Notes under the pieces: generated by a model
Told to the model about the DNA's origin: nothing
Databases searched by the model: none
What the model saw: only the letters and a program-made list of their open reading frames with translations
Made by a program: the position numbers and the translations under genes
Source of the DNA: JAISGQ01 sp045536305
GTDB taxonomy: Bacteria > Bacillota > Clostridia > Oscillospirales > Acutalibacteraceae
DNA length: 64,000 bases
Direction of reading: 5' to 3'
NCBI GenBank assembly: GCA_045536305.1
Contig: JAZSNH010000023.1
Coordinates: 19,621 to 83,620 of the forward strand
In this document: piece after piece, positions 41,100 through 49,842 of the stretch
How positions within the stretch are numbered: position 1 is the first letter of the stretch
How the letters are laid out: every line of letters starts with the position of its first letter

Positions 41100-42281
41100 T
41101 TGGAAAAAAGGTTTGTTTATGCGGACAATGCGGCAACCACTCAGGTTTCCCGTCAGGTGTTCGATGCAATGAGCGAATTTTATCTCGATAATTACGGCAA
41201 CCCTTCTTCGATATATTCAAAAGGTGTTCAGGCCGCAAAAGCTTTGATCGATGCACGTCAGACGCTTGCTGATTGTCTCGGTGCAAAGCCAAACGAGATC
41301 TTCATTACTTCCTGCGGTTCGGAGTCTGACAACTGGGCGATCAAAGGTGCCGCTCACATTCAGGCAAAAAAAGGCAAAAAGCACATTATCACTACCGCAA
41401 TTGAGCATCATGCGGTGCTTCACACCTGCGCCGCTCTTGAAAAGGAAGGGTTTGAGGTAACTTATCTGCCTGTTGACAGCGACGGACTCATTACCGCCGC
41501 ACAGGTAAACGATGCTATCCGAGATGATACCGCGCTTGTCACTGTTATTATGGCAAACAACGAAATCGGCACTATACAGCCTATTGCGGAAATTGGCGCC
41601 GTCTGTAAAGCAAAGGGTGTCATTTTCCACACCGATGCGGTTCAGGCAGTGGGACATATCCCCGTTAATGTCCGGGAGCTTAATGTTGATATGCTTTCCG
41701 TCTCGGGACATAAATTTCACGCTCCAAAGGGCGTTGGCCTGCTTTATGTTCGCACGGGACTTCGATTAGAAAATCTTATTGACGGCGGAGCACAGGAGCG
41801 CAGCCGCAGAGCAGGCACAGAAAATGTTGCAGGTATAGTCGGTATGTCCGTTGCTCTTAAATATGCGGTCGATAACATGGAGGCAACCTCCAAAAAGCTC
41901 ACCGCTATGCGTGACAGGCTTATTCACGAGATCCTTAAAATTGAACGCTCCCATATAAACGGTTCGCGCACTCAGCGTCTTCCCGGAAATGCTAATTTCT
42001 GTTTTGAGGGTATAGAGGGCGAATCTCTGCTTCTTATGCTTGACAATGCCGGAGTATGTGCTTCTTCAGGCTCTGCATGCACCTCCGGTTCTCTTGATCC
42101 GAGCCATGTTCTTTTGGCTGTCGGTTTACCCAAGGAGATCGCGCATGGCTCTCTCAGACTGAGCTTTGACGATCTCAACGATGAATCTGATATTGACTAT
42201 ATTCTTGAGGTTCTGCCTCCTATCGTTCAGAAGCTTCGCGATATGTCTCCGCTTTGGGACAAGATCATCAAAGAAAATTAA
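41100..42281 (+). CDS. Cysteine desulfurase (IscS/NifS family)
   Basis: A 393-residue PLP enzyme. N-terminal YADNAATTQVSR, substrate His in TAIEHHAVLHTC, PLP Lys in SVSGHKFHAPKG, and the active Cys in SSGSACTSGSLDPSHV, a short loop of class I enzymes. A TTG start is chosen at 41100; a TTG at 41091 is an alternative. It supplies sulfur for Fe-S assembly on the NifU-like scaffold encoded 13 bp downstream. Confidence 0.95.
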   Translation: MEKRFVYADNAATTQVSRQVFDAMSEFYLDNYGNPSSIYSKGVQAAKALIDARQTLADCLGAKPNEIFITSCGSESDNWAIKGAAHIQAKKGKKHIITTAIEHHAVLHTCAALEKEGFEVTYLPVDSDGLITAAQVNDAIRDDTALVTVIMANNEIGTIQPIAEIGAVCKAKGVIFHTDAVQAVGHIPVNVRELNVDMLSVSGHKFHAPKGVGLLYVRTGLRLENLIDGGAQERSRRAGTENVAGIVGMSVALKYAVDNMEATSKKLTAMRDRLIHEILKIERSHINGSRTQRLPGNANFCFEGIEGESLLLMLDNAGVCASSGSACTSGSLDPSHVLLAVGLPKEIAHGSLRLSFDDLNDESDIDYILEVLPPIVQKLRDMSPLWDKIIKEN

Positions 42282-42294
42282 CGAGGTGTAAAAT

Positions 42295-42729
42295 ATGTAT
42301 TCCGATAAAGTTCTCGATCATTTTTCCAATCCCCGAAATGTAGGTGAAATTCCCGATGCTGACGGTATCGGCGAGGTCGGCAATCCCCAGTGCGGCGATA
42401 TCATGCGTATGTATCTTAAAATAGAGGGTAATGTTATTACCGATGTAAAGTTCAAGACCTTCGGCTGCGGAGCTGCTGTTGCTACCAGCTCAATGGCCAC
42501 AGAAATGGTAAAGGGCAAAACCATCGACGATGCTCTCAAGCTGACCAACAAGGCTGTTATGGAGGCACTTGACGGACTTCCTCCCGTAAAGGTTCATTGC
42601 TCTGTTCTCGCAGAACAGGCAATCAAATCTGCCCTTTGGGATTATTACACCAAAAAGGGTGTCGATCCGCTTCCTATTGTCGGCGAGATTGGCGGCGACT
42701 GCCACGACTGCGATTGCTGCCACGGTTAA
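42295..42729 (+). CDS. nifU: Fe-S cluster scaffold protein, NifU/IscU family
   Basis: A 144-residue IscU-type scaffold. Cluster ligands are in VGNPQCGD, TFGCGAAVATSS and VHCSVLA. The C-terminus adds an unusual acidic Cys/His tail GDCHDCDCCHG. The domain is the N-terminal type only, with no NFU part. It works with the upstream cysteine desulfurase. Confidence 0.94.
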   Translation: MYSDKVLDHFSNPRNVGEIPDADGIGEVGNPQCGDIMRMYLKIEGNVITDVKFKTFGCGAAVATSSMATEMVKGKTIDDALKLTNKAVMEALDGLPPVKVHCSVLAEQAIKSALWDYYTKKGVDPLPIVGEIGGDCHDCDCCHG

Positions 42730-42730
42730 A

Positions 42731-42767
42731 TAAATTAAGCTCATCTGTTACGGATGAGCTTAATTTA
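42731..42767 (+). terminator. Terminator of the desulfurase-nifU operon
   Basis: Perfect 15-bp stem TAAATTAAGCTCATC/GATGAGCTTAATTTA with a 7-nt loop. Confidence 0.85.
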
Positions 42768-43109
42768 TTTAATCCTTACAACGCAAATTGCTTCACGATC
42801 GAAACAAAAAGCAGCCCTCGACGCTCCACTTCGCCGAGGGCTGCTTTTTTGCTCATTACCAAAAAATTATAAGAAAGGAAAAAAATGAAGAAATAAGAAG
42901 TTTATTTAAGCGTAAGACCCTGCACTCCTTCGCTTTACTTCCTGATTATAGTATGAACTATAATTGTGAATTAGCTATGTATAATTTTAAGTAATTATGT
43001 AAATATTTACGTTGTTCAAGCAACCGCACAGAAAGGGAATAGTTTTTGTAGAATATTACCAAATAAGAAACTTTTTCTCACTTTCCGTAAGGCTGCTTTG
43101 ATCTGCAGA
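42768..43109. other. Gene-free gap with a second terminator-like hairpin
   Basis: About 340 bp between nifU and trxA. It holds a 15-bp perfect hairpin (see 42806-42850) and then AT-rich sequence. No frame with a good start and family match is seen, and no known RNA was recognised. Confidence 0.55.
42806..42850 (+). terminator. Second hairpin terminator or small RNA 3' end
   Basis: Arms AAAAAGCAGCCCTCG (42806-42820) and CGAGGGCTGCTTTTT (42835-42849), 14-nt loop, followed by T. It lies 39 bp after a complete terminator, so it may end a separate short transcript. Confidence 0.75.
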
Positions 43110-43421
43110 TTATACATTCAGCATTTTCAGTAATTCATCCTTACTGCGAAGTCCGACCGCATTATTTACAGCCTCTCCGTTTTTAAACACTAAAATTGTT
43201 GGTATGCTCATAATACCGTATCTTTCCGCGATATCGCCTGCCTCATCAATATTTACCTTTCCGACTGTATATGCTCCGTCCGATTCTTCAGCAAGTGAAT
43301 CAACTATCGGTCCCTGCATACGGCACGGACCGCACCAGGGTGCCCAGAAATCGACAAGCACGATCTTTTCTCCGTTTATAACATTGTCAAAGTTTTCATT
43401 TGTCAGTTCCAATACTGCCAT
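43110..43421 (-). CDS. trxA: Thioredoxin
   Basis: A 103-residue thioredoxin with the active site WCGPC at residues 29-33 and the cis-proline loop MSIPTIL. Reduces protein disulfides in the cytoplasm. GGAAAGGAAAA precedes the ATG. Confidence 0.96.
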   Translation of the reverse strand: MAVLELTNENFDNVINGEKIVLVDFWAPWCGPCRMQGPIVDSLAEESDGAYTVGKVNIDEAGDIAERYGIMSIPTILVFKNGEAVNNAVGLRSKDELLKMLNV

Positions 43422-43650
43422 TTTATATTTTCCTTTCCGATTTAATTCTCTGTTTTATTATAGTATAATCCATTTTTATATCTAATACTTGAAAATATGA
43501 TGAATTTTTTCTTCACAATCTGTAAAATGTTGTTTTTTTAAATTATAATAAAATTAAATTGATATTTTATTTTCTATATGCTATTATGTATTAAAGTATA
43601 ATTGAAATATTATACTCAACTTCGATTTTAGCATATTGTGTGGTGATTTT

Positions 43651-44925
43651 ATGCTTTGTCCGAATTGCGGTTTTACTTCTGCTCCCGGAACTGTTTTCTG
43701 CGGAAAATGCGGTGCGCGTTTATCCGCCGCTCCGGCGCAGCAGGCCCCCTATCAGACTCCTGCACCTCAACAGCCTGCGCCCGTTCCTCAAACGCAGATG
43801 TACGGAGGATATATGCCCCCACAGAGACCTGCATATACACCTTCGCCCACCGAATCCGCCGCTGCCTACAATCCCGGTGCAGAGGCTCCGGCAAGACCCT
43901 TCTATCCGTCTTACAGCGCCCCGATGATGCAGTCTCCGTATATTTCCGGTACTGCAAGAGCTTCGACTCCGGTCCTTTCGACAAGCAGAGAGGGTGCCGC
44001 TCAATACACCGCTGTTTCCACTAATGTTTATTCTCCTCAGGCAAAAGCCGCTGTTGTTGCATCAGAAAATGCAAACAAAAAGAAAAAAGCGGGCAAAGTC
44101 TTTATGACAATTACAGCTTTTCTGCTTCTCGCGGCTATGACCGGTATGCTGTATATCTCCGGTGTATTCAAGCAGAATGATAACAGCATATATATTCCGG
44201 ATGCTTCGGGCGATAGTCAGACAAGCGTTACTCAGCCCGATAAAACCGAACCTGTGCTCAGCAGTACAGACAGCAATAACTCTGCTACGGATAATGACTC
44301 AACAGATACCGTTCCCGATGAACCACAGATCGAAGAACCTGTTGATAAGATTCCCGGCAATCTGAGCAGAACAACTTTTGCAGATGCAAATGCTTTTATT
44401 TCATCCTTTATCGAAGTCGGTCTTTCAAATATCAACGGTTCTATTTCATCTGATGCTCTCGTTGAGTTTGCTGTTGCAGGTCTTTCTCTCAACTCATCTG
44501 TCTTCAGTTATGATTCCGAAGGCTTCTCGATTGGTGACACAACTTATAACTACAGCATATCCGAAGCACTTGTAGGCCAGCGTATCGCCAGATATTTCGG
44601 TGAAAGCATACAGATCTTCCCGGCGACCGGCGACAGCGGTGACGGATGGCTTTACTATGGCAGCAGCTACTACTTTACTGATATTGCTCAGCCGAAGGGC
44701 TTCGCTGTTATAACCGATTACTCCGAAAGCGGAGATGTGATTGATGTTAAATTCAATGTCTATTCTCCAACGGAAAATGATGCAAAGTTTTATTCCATGA
44801 CCGCAAAGGAAACGGAGGAGGACGGCTGTACTCTCATCGCAACCGGTGCGGCAACCTTTGGCAAAACCAACTATAACGGTCGTGACACCTATATAATTTC
44901 CTCAATACAGACCATTGCAAAATAA
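43651..44925 (+). CDS. Zinc-ribbon membrane-anchored protein, unknown function
   Basis: A 424-residue protein. Residues 2-24 form a zinc ribbon CPNCGFTSAPGTVFCGKCG. A Pro/Ala/Gln-rich linker spans about 25-130, one membrane helix spans about 152-172 (VFMTITAFLLLAAMTGMLYI), then a Ser/Thr/Asp-rich spacer and an outer domain of about 190 residues. The cytoplasmic zinc ribbon plus outside domain is a common but poorly understood arrangement in Clostridia. ATG 43651 after GTGGTGAT. Monocistronic with a strong terminator. Confidence 0.82.
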   Translation: MLCPNCGFTSAPGTVFCGKCGARLSAAPAQQAPYQTPAPQQPAPVPQTQMYGGYMPPQRPAYTPSPTESAAAYNPGAEAPARPFYPSYSAPMMQSPYISGTARASTPVLSTSREGAAQYTAVSTNVYSPQAKAAVVASENANKKKKAGKVFMTITAFLLLAAMTGMLYISGVFKQNDNSIYIPDASGDSQTSVTQPDKTEPVLSSTDSNNSATDNDSTDTVPDEPQIEEPVDKIPGNLSRTTFADANAFISSFIEVGLSNINGSISSDALVEFAVAGLSLNSSVFSYDSEGFSIGDTTYNYSISEALVGQRIARYFGESIQIFPATGDSGDGWLYYGSSYYFTDIAQPKGFAVITDYSESGDVIDVKFNVYSPTENDAKFYSMTAKETEEDGCTLIATGAATFGKTNYNGRDTYIISSIQTIAK

Positions 44926-44930
44926 AAAAC

Positions 44931-44968
44931 AGAGACCTCTGAGCAGAAAGCTCAGAGGTCTCTCATTT
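44931..44968. terminator. Bidirectional terminator between the zinc-ribbon gene and the SDR gene
   Basis: Perfect 14-bp stem AGAGACCTCTGAGC/GCTCAGAGGTCTCT with an AGAAA loop, A-rich left and T-rich right flanks. Confidence 0.93.
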
Positions 44969-45768
44969 TATGTATACAGCATCTTTACAAGCTTTTCCAC
45001 AAGCCCTTTCGGGAGTATTTTTTTGAGCATTGCTATGCTTTTATATGCAAAACCCACTGTTGTACGTATCGGCGGATTGCGGCGTTTCGCGATCTTCAGC
45101 ACTGTCTTTGCAACGCTTTCGGGAGATTTACCGTTTTGCTCGTCCTTTGCCATTTTTGCCACAGACCGTTCGCAGTCCTCTTTATATACCGAGCCCTCGG
45201 GAATTTCCATGCTTCTGCAGGCTGTAAAGCCTGTTTTTGTGTCTCCCGGTGCTATGCACGCGGCACGTATTCCGTATTTTCCGGATTCCATTCTCAGACA
45301 CTCACAGTAGCTTTCGAGCGCCGCCTTTGATGCGCTGTAATGAGACTGGAAAGGTATAGCTATAAAAGCGGCAACGGATGTGATTATTATAACCAAGCCT
45401 TTGCCCTGTTCCCTCATATGAGGAAGAAAACGTCTGTTGACATTGAGCACGCCGAAATAGTTCGTTTCCATCTGCTTATGTGCAGCTTCATTGCCCGTGT
45501 CCTCGGCTGCTCCGCCTATACCCATTCCTGCACAATGCACTATGATGTCGGGAAGCATGCCTGAGCTCTCAAGCGATTTATAGCATTCGTCTATGTTTTC
45601 CTCATTGCACACATCCATTTTCAGCGAGCGAATGCCTTCTGTCGGAGGTGCCGAACGTGAACAGGCACAAACATTGAAGCCTTTCTTTGCAAGCAGCTGT
45701 GCACAGGCGAGTCCTATTCCTCCGGACGCACCTGTTACCAGCACATTTTTGCCGTATCTGTATTTCAT
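44968..45768 (-). CDS. Short-chain dehydrogenase/reductase
   Basis: A 266-residue SDR. Nucleotide-binding TGASGGIG at residues 12-19, NNAG-equivalent VHCAGMG, catalytic Ser region IIITSVAAF and YSASKAALE. The ATG directly follows the TAA of the upstream acidic protein gene (TAAATG), so translation is coupled. Substrate unknown. Confidence 0.92.
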   Translation of the reverse strand: MKYRYGKNVLVTGASGGIGLACAQLLAKKGFNVCACSRSAPPTEGIRSLKMDVCNEENIDECYKSLESSGMLPDIIVHCAGMGIGGAAEDTGNEAAHKQMETNYFGVLNVNRRFLPHMREQGKGLVIIITSVAAFIAIPFQSHYSASKAALESYCECLRMESGKYGIRAACIAPGDTKTGFTACRSMEIPEGSVYKEDCERSVAKMAKDEQNGKSPESVAKTVLKIAKRRNPPIRTTVGFAYKSIAMLKKILPKGLVEKLVKMLYT

Positions 45769-46242
45769 TTATTCCTCATCCTCTGCGTCAATTTCGCTTA
45801 GGATCTTATCTATCTGCTCCTGAGCCATTTCCTCGTTTATTATCTCCTGTATTTCCTCTTCTGTAGGCTCTGCATTTTCTGTCTGAATGAAGTCTAATGT
45901 ATCATCAAAGAAATCTTGAACTTCATCACTGCTGTCAAATGCAAAGGACTCCCCGTCATCGTCACATCCGTCATCAAACAGGCATTCATCGCACATGCAG
46001 CGGCAATTTTCATCATCGCCGTTATAGAAATCCACATCATATCCGTCCCATTGGAAGTTTTTGGGTCTTCCCTCTGTCTGGCCGTTTATGATGTTTGTAA
46101 CAGCGCCTACCACCTTCTTGTAGCCCTGTACGATCTTGCTGTTCTTATCGGTCTTTTCTATTTCCTCGACTACCTTTTTCGCAACTACGACTGCCGCAGC
46201 CGCAGCCGTGGCCGCTATCAGGATCTTACCGATTGTTTTCAT
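45769..46242 (-). CDS. Acidic membrane-anchored protein with a Cys cluster
   Basis: A 157-residue protein. One N-terminal hydrophobic helix (about 5-23), a basic stretch (about 25-60), then an acidic domain with four Cys in CRCMCDEC and a fifth in DDGCDDDGE, ending in a long Glu/Asp-rich helix. The Cys pattern suggests metal or redox chemistry. I do not recognise a family. It is translationally coupled to the SDR gene. Confidence 0.72.
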   Translation of the reverse strand: MKTIGKILIAATAAAAAVVVAKKVVEEIEKTDKNSKIVQGYKKVVGAVTNIINGQTEGRPKNFQWDGYDVDFYNGDDENCRCMCDECLFDDGCDDDGESFAFDSSDEVQDFFDDTLDFIQTENAEPTEEEIQEIINEEMAQEQIDKILSEIDAEDEE

Positions 46243-46272
46243 GTAAATAATCTCCTTTCATTTTGGAACGAA

Positions 46273-47106
46273 TTATTCGTTTTCACTAACTATTATTTTA
46301 TATATTTCTGCCTTTTTTATTCCTGTTTCCGCCGCGGCCTTCTTTGCACTTTCGCTGGTCGAGAAACCGTTTTTCATATATTCTCTTGCTATTGCCGATG
46401 CATCATCAACGGTGTATTCCTTTTTCTCCTCTTCCCCTGCGCCCTCAATAACAAGTACGAACTCACCCTTCGGCGGCTTTTCTTTGTACCTCGCTATTGC
46501 TTCGCAAAGCGTTGTCCTTACCGTTTCCTCGTGCATTTTCGTAAGCTCGCGCGCTAAAGCTATACGCCTGTCACCCCATACAGAGTACATATCCTCAAGA
46601 GTTGCGAGAAGCTTATGAGGCGCCTCGTAGAATATCATTGTGCGTTTTTCGTTTTTTACCTCTTCCAGATGTGCAAAACGGCTTTTTTTAGCCACACTGA
46701 GAAATCCTTCAAATGTAAAACGTCCTGTGGGAAGTGCCGACAGTGCCAGTGCTGTTACGACAGCGCTCGGGCCCGGTATGCACAGAACCTCTATTCCTTT
46801 TTCGGCACACTGGGCAACAAGCATTTCTCCCGGGTCGCTTATGGCAGGCATACCTGCATCGGTCACAAGACAACAATTTTCACCGTTTAATATCCTTTGA
46901 CATATCTGCTCACCGCGTTCAAGCTTATTATGCTCAAAATAACTTACAAGCGGTTTTTTTATTCCGAAATGGTTGAGCAATTTCAATGTGACACGAGTGT
47001 CCTCGGCAGCAATAAAATCGCATTCTGTAAGGTTTTCTATTGCTCTGGGACTTATATCGGAGAGGTTTCCTATAGGCGTACCTACAAGTATCAAGCGTCC
47101 TGTCAA
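46273..47106 (-). CDS. rsmI: 16S rRNA (cytidine(1402)-2'-O)-methyltransferase
   Basis: A 277-residue protein of the SAM-dependent tetrapyrrole-methylase fold: LVGTPIGNLSDISPRAIENL, AAEDTRVT, DAGMPAISDPGE and GPSAVVTALALSALPT are diagnostic. Methylates C1402 in the ribosomal P site. It overlaps the upstream trmN6-like gene by 4 bp (ATGA). Confidence 0.96.
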   Translation of the reverse strand: MTGRLILVGTPIGNLSDISPRAIENLTECDFIAAEDTRVTLKLLNHFGIKKPLVSYFEHNKLERGEQICQRILNGENCCLVTDAGMPAISDPGEMLVAQCAEKGIEVLCIPGPSAVVTALALSALPTGRFTFEGFLSVAKKSRFAHLEEVKNEKRTMIFYEAPHKLLATLEDMYSVWGDRRIALARELTKMHEETVRTTLCEAIARYKEKPPKGEFVLVIEGAGEEEKKEYTVDDASAIAREYMKNGFSTSESAKKAAAETGIKKAEIYKIIVSENE

Positions 47107-47843
47107 TTAAACCCCTCCCCATATTTTCCGTATATTCTGTGCATTTCTTCGGTTCGTGTTCCGTCTGCATTTTTCATTATCAAGGGTGCTTGTATCTCAA
47201 GAGAGCTTTTGCTCCCTTTTCTTCCCTCCACAAGAAAAAGCCATGGTGCTTTTCCATCTCTGTCATGCACAAAGCGCAGACGTTTCGGTTCGATTTTATG
47301 CTCTCTCATGCCCAAAAGGACATCGGTAAGTCTTTCGGGGCGATGACACATGCAGAATCTTCCGCCGTATTTGAGCACGAGCGCGGCAGCCTTACACACA
47401 TCGTCTATTGTGCAGGTAAGTTCGGTGCGCGCCCTCGCTCTTGCGTCCTCGGGACTTATAAATCCGCTCCGAGGCTTGAAATACGGTGGATTGCAGGTGA
47501 TAATATCGAAGCATTCGCTTTTAAATACACCTTTTATTTCACGCAGGTCGGCATTTATAAAGGTGAGCTTATCATTCCAGCCGTTTTCCCCCGCGCTTCT
47601 TTTCGCAAGCATTACAGCCGAAGGGTCTATCTCAAGACCTGTCGCGCATGCTGTTGTCCCGGCATTGCACCACAGAAGCGGTATTATTCCGCACCCTGTC
47701 CCGAGATCCAAAGCATTATCACGTTTTCTGGCAGATGCGAAATCGGCAAGAAGCACAGCATCTGTGCCAAAGGTATGAGAGGAACTTACATATATTATCT
47801 TTCCGCCGCCGAGCGGATCGCGACTTATGTTCTCCAAATACAC
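47103..47843 (-). CDS. trmN6: tRNA1(Val) (adenine(37)-N6)-methyltransferase-like
   Basis: A 246-residue Rossmann-fold methyltransferase. SAM motif DLGTGCGIIPLLW and catalytic N-P-P-Y in DIITCNPPYFKPRSG, the N6-adenine type. Commonly paired with rsmI in Firmicutes (YabB-YabC). The target base is inferred from family. Confidence 0.92.
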   Translation of the reverse strand: MYLENISRDPLGGGKIIYVSSSHTFGTDAVLLADFASARKRDNALDLGTGCGIIPLLWCNAGTTACATGLEIDPSAVMLAKRSAGENGWNDKLTFINADLREIKGVFKSECFDIITCNPPYFKPRSGFISPEDARARARTELTCTIDDVCKAAALVLKYGGRFCMCHRPERLTDVLLGMREHKIEPKRLRFVHDRDGKAPWLFLVEGRKGSKSSLEIQAPLIMKNADGTRTEEMHRIYGKYGEGFN

Positions 47844-47906
47844 ACCTGCCTTAATAATTTTATATAATTATAACCGCTCTCATCAGTTCGGTCAACTAAG
47901 GATATG

Positions 47907-48773
47907 TTAATAATCATAGATATCGGCCATTGCCGACTCTTCGCTCGCAAGCTTCGAAGGGGATTTTCCAAACTGCGCTCGGAATGCTCGCAGAAATGTT
48001 GAATACTCCGAAAAACCGCATTCCTCACTCGCTTTTACCACCGGCACACCCTGATGCAGAAGCTCTGCCGCTCTGAGCAGGCGTTTTTTTCTAATATAGC
48101 TGTGTATTGTCTCTCCCGTTGCATCGCGGAAGATACGCATAAGGTGATAACGGCTTATAAAAAATTTCTTTGATATGCGCTCGATCGACATATCCTCTGT
48201 AAGATTGTCATTTATGAATTTAAGCACCGCCACTATTCGTTCGTCCTTCGGTTCGCTTTTTACCGTATGCGGACGCTTTGAGAAGGTTATTCTGTTTATA
48301 AGTATCATAAACTGAACAAAGAGCGCAGAGGAATACAGCTTCGCTCCGTATTTTTCACTTACGAGCGCAGGCTCCAGCTCTCGCAGCAGATCGGTTATTT
48401 TTGCAAGGTACTCACTGCCTATGCTGAGCACATGCTCATTTCTCTCTGCGGCAACGCGGAAGCAGTTCGAGAGTGACGGCTCATCATCACCTGTCTTTGA
48501 AATGTAATCGGGCATAACATAAAGAATATATCGGTCATAGGTTACATCGGGACTTATTTCAGGTCTGTGTATCTCATTATGGCGCACCAATGTAATATCT
48601 CCCGGTTTCAAATGATAGGTGTTTCCTTCTATGGTATAGGTAACATCGCCCTCGAGCATTACAACTATTTTGTCAAATTCGTGATAATGATAGTCGAAGG
48701 TTTTATCGGATTTATCCTTGATATGGAACAATCTGAAATTACTGTTTAAATAACCGCGCTTTTCGTACACCAT
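47907..48773 (-). CDS. AraC family transcriptional regulator
   Basis: A 288-residue protein. The N-terminal cupin domain (about 15-110) includes DYHYHEFDKIVVMLEGDVTY and LKPGDITLVRHNEIHRP. The C-terminal double HTH (about 185-285) includes FFISRYHLMRIFRDATGE and ECGFSEYSTFLRAFRAQFG. It probably senses a sugar or related small molecule. ATG after GAGGTGAAAG. Divergent from the DapF homologue gene. Confidence 0.93.
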   Translation of the reverse strand: MVYEKRGYLNSNFRLFHIKDKSDKTFDYHYHEFDKIVVMLEGDVTYTIEGNTYHLKPGDITLVRHNEIHRPEISPDVTYDRYILYVMPDYISKTGDDEPSLSNCFRVAAERNEHVLSIGSEYLAKITDLLRELEPALVSEKYGAKLYSSALFVQFMILINRITFSKRPHTVKSEPKDERIVAVLKFINDNLTEDMSIERISKKFFISRYHLMRIFRDATGETIHSYIRKKRLLRAAELLHQGVPVVKASEECGFSEYSTFLRAFRAQFGKSPSKLASEESAMADIYDY

Positions 48774-48893
48774 ACTTTCACCTCACAGCTTGATTGTATA
48801 GCACATTTTGCATCATTTCAAGCACTTAAAGGCATTATATTTTTTTCGATTATATCATATTATAATAACAGAAAAATATCGGAGGTTACTGCT

Positions 48894-49745
48894 ATGAGTA
48901 TTATTCTCAGAAAATATCACGGTCTTGGAAATGATTATCTTGTTCTCGACCCGTATAAGAATGATTTTGAGCTTAATCCCGCACGAATCAGATACATCTG
49001 TGACAGACATTTCGGCATTGGCTCCGACGGCATACTTTACGGCCCTATCCTCAAGGGTGATGAAATTTCTCTTCGCATATATAACCCCGACGGAAGCGAA
49101 GCGGAAAACAGCGGCAACGGTGTGCGAATTTTCGCTCATTATCTGCGTGATGCAGGCTATGTTACAGAAAAGAATTTTACATTCAGCACGCCCGGCGGCG
49201 AGATAAAGGTCGAATCGCTTAACGAGGACGGCAGCGAGAGCAAGGTCGCTCTCGGTGAGATAAACTATATGGATGACCCCAAAAAGGAAAGCCATGAAAA
49301 GCTTATCGGCAAGCGTATGATGCTTGACGGTATCGAGTGCTATGTTACATGTCTTACCATAGGAAATCCTCACTGCGTTATTCCCATGGAGAACATTTCA
49401 GCGCAGATGGTTCGCGAGATCGGCGAATATATCGAACGAACCGAAATTTTTGCAGAGCCTATAAACACAAACGTTATGGAGATAGTTGACAAGGAAAACA
49501 TAAGGCTTGAGACCTATGAGCGCGGTGCAGGATATACTCTTGCATCCGGCACAAGTGCCACTGTTGCCGCAAGCGAGGCATTCCGCATGGGTCTGACCGG
49601 CAACAAGGTCACTGTCCACATGCCCGGCGGCGATCTGTCCGTTGAGATCGCAGAGGATGGCACTGTATTTATGTCAGGCCCCGTAACAGCTATCTGCACC
49701 CCCTGCCTTTCTGCGGATTTTGAGAAGCTGCTTATGGCACTCTGA
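48894..49745 (+). CDS. DapF-family epimerase homologue with both Cys replaced by Ser
   Basis: A 283-residue protein with the complete DapF fold signatures: KYHGLGNDYLVLD at the start and NPDGSEAENSGNGVR, which fits the DAP epimerase pattern N-x-D-G-S-x4-C-G-N-G-x-R except that the catalytic Cys is Ser (AGC codon). The second catalytic site reads YTLASGTSATVAA where DapF has a Cys-Gly-Thr-Gly, again Ser (TCC codon). The two-base thiol mechanism is therefore absent. It may be a non-DAP isomerase or an inactive paralogue. GGAGG precedes the ATG. Confidence 0.85.
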   Translation: MSIILRKYHGLGNDYLVLDPYKNDFELNPARIRYICDRHFGIGSDGILYGPILKGDEISLRIYNPDGSEAENSGNGVRIFAHYLRDAGYVTEKNFTFSTPGGEIKVESLNEDGSESKVALGEINYMDDPKKESHEKLIGKRMMLDGIECYVTCLTIGNPHCVIPMENISAQMVREIGEYIERTEIFAEPINTNVMEIVDKENIRLETYERGAGYTLASGTSATVAASEAFRMGLTGNKVTVHMPGGDLSVEIAEDGTVFMSGPVTAICTPCLSADFEKLLMAL

Positions 49746-49782
49746 TTGCCTTTTTAATTTATCTTTTGCTTTGTATATGTTT

Positions 49783-49812
49783 AAAGCCTCGGGTTTCCCG
49801 AGGCTTTTTTAT
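49783..49812. terminator. Terminator after the DapF homologue gene
   Basis: Perfect 11-bp stem AAAGCCTCGGG/CCCGAGGCTTT with TTT loop and a T-tract. Confidence 0.92.
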
Positions 49813-49842
49813 TTTATCTCATATTCGCGGGTTCGCTCATTT

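Noticed and set aside
42788..42994. A 68-codon frame in the nifU-trxA gap
   Set aside because: It begins at a poor start and runs through a perfect terminator hairpin; composition looks non-coding.
43651..44925. A serine/threonine kinase or known signalling receptor
   Set aside because: Only a zinc ribbon, linker, membrane helix and an unassigned outer domain are visible; no kinase motif is present.
47139..47867. A 242-codon plus-strand frame opposite the methyltransferase gene
   Set aside because: Mirror of trmN6, whose SAM and NPPY motifs are clear on the minus strand.
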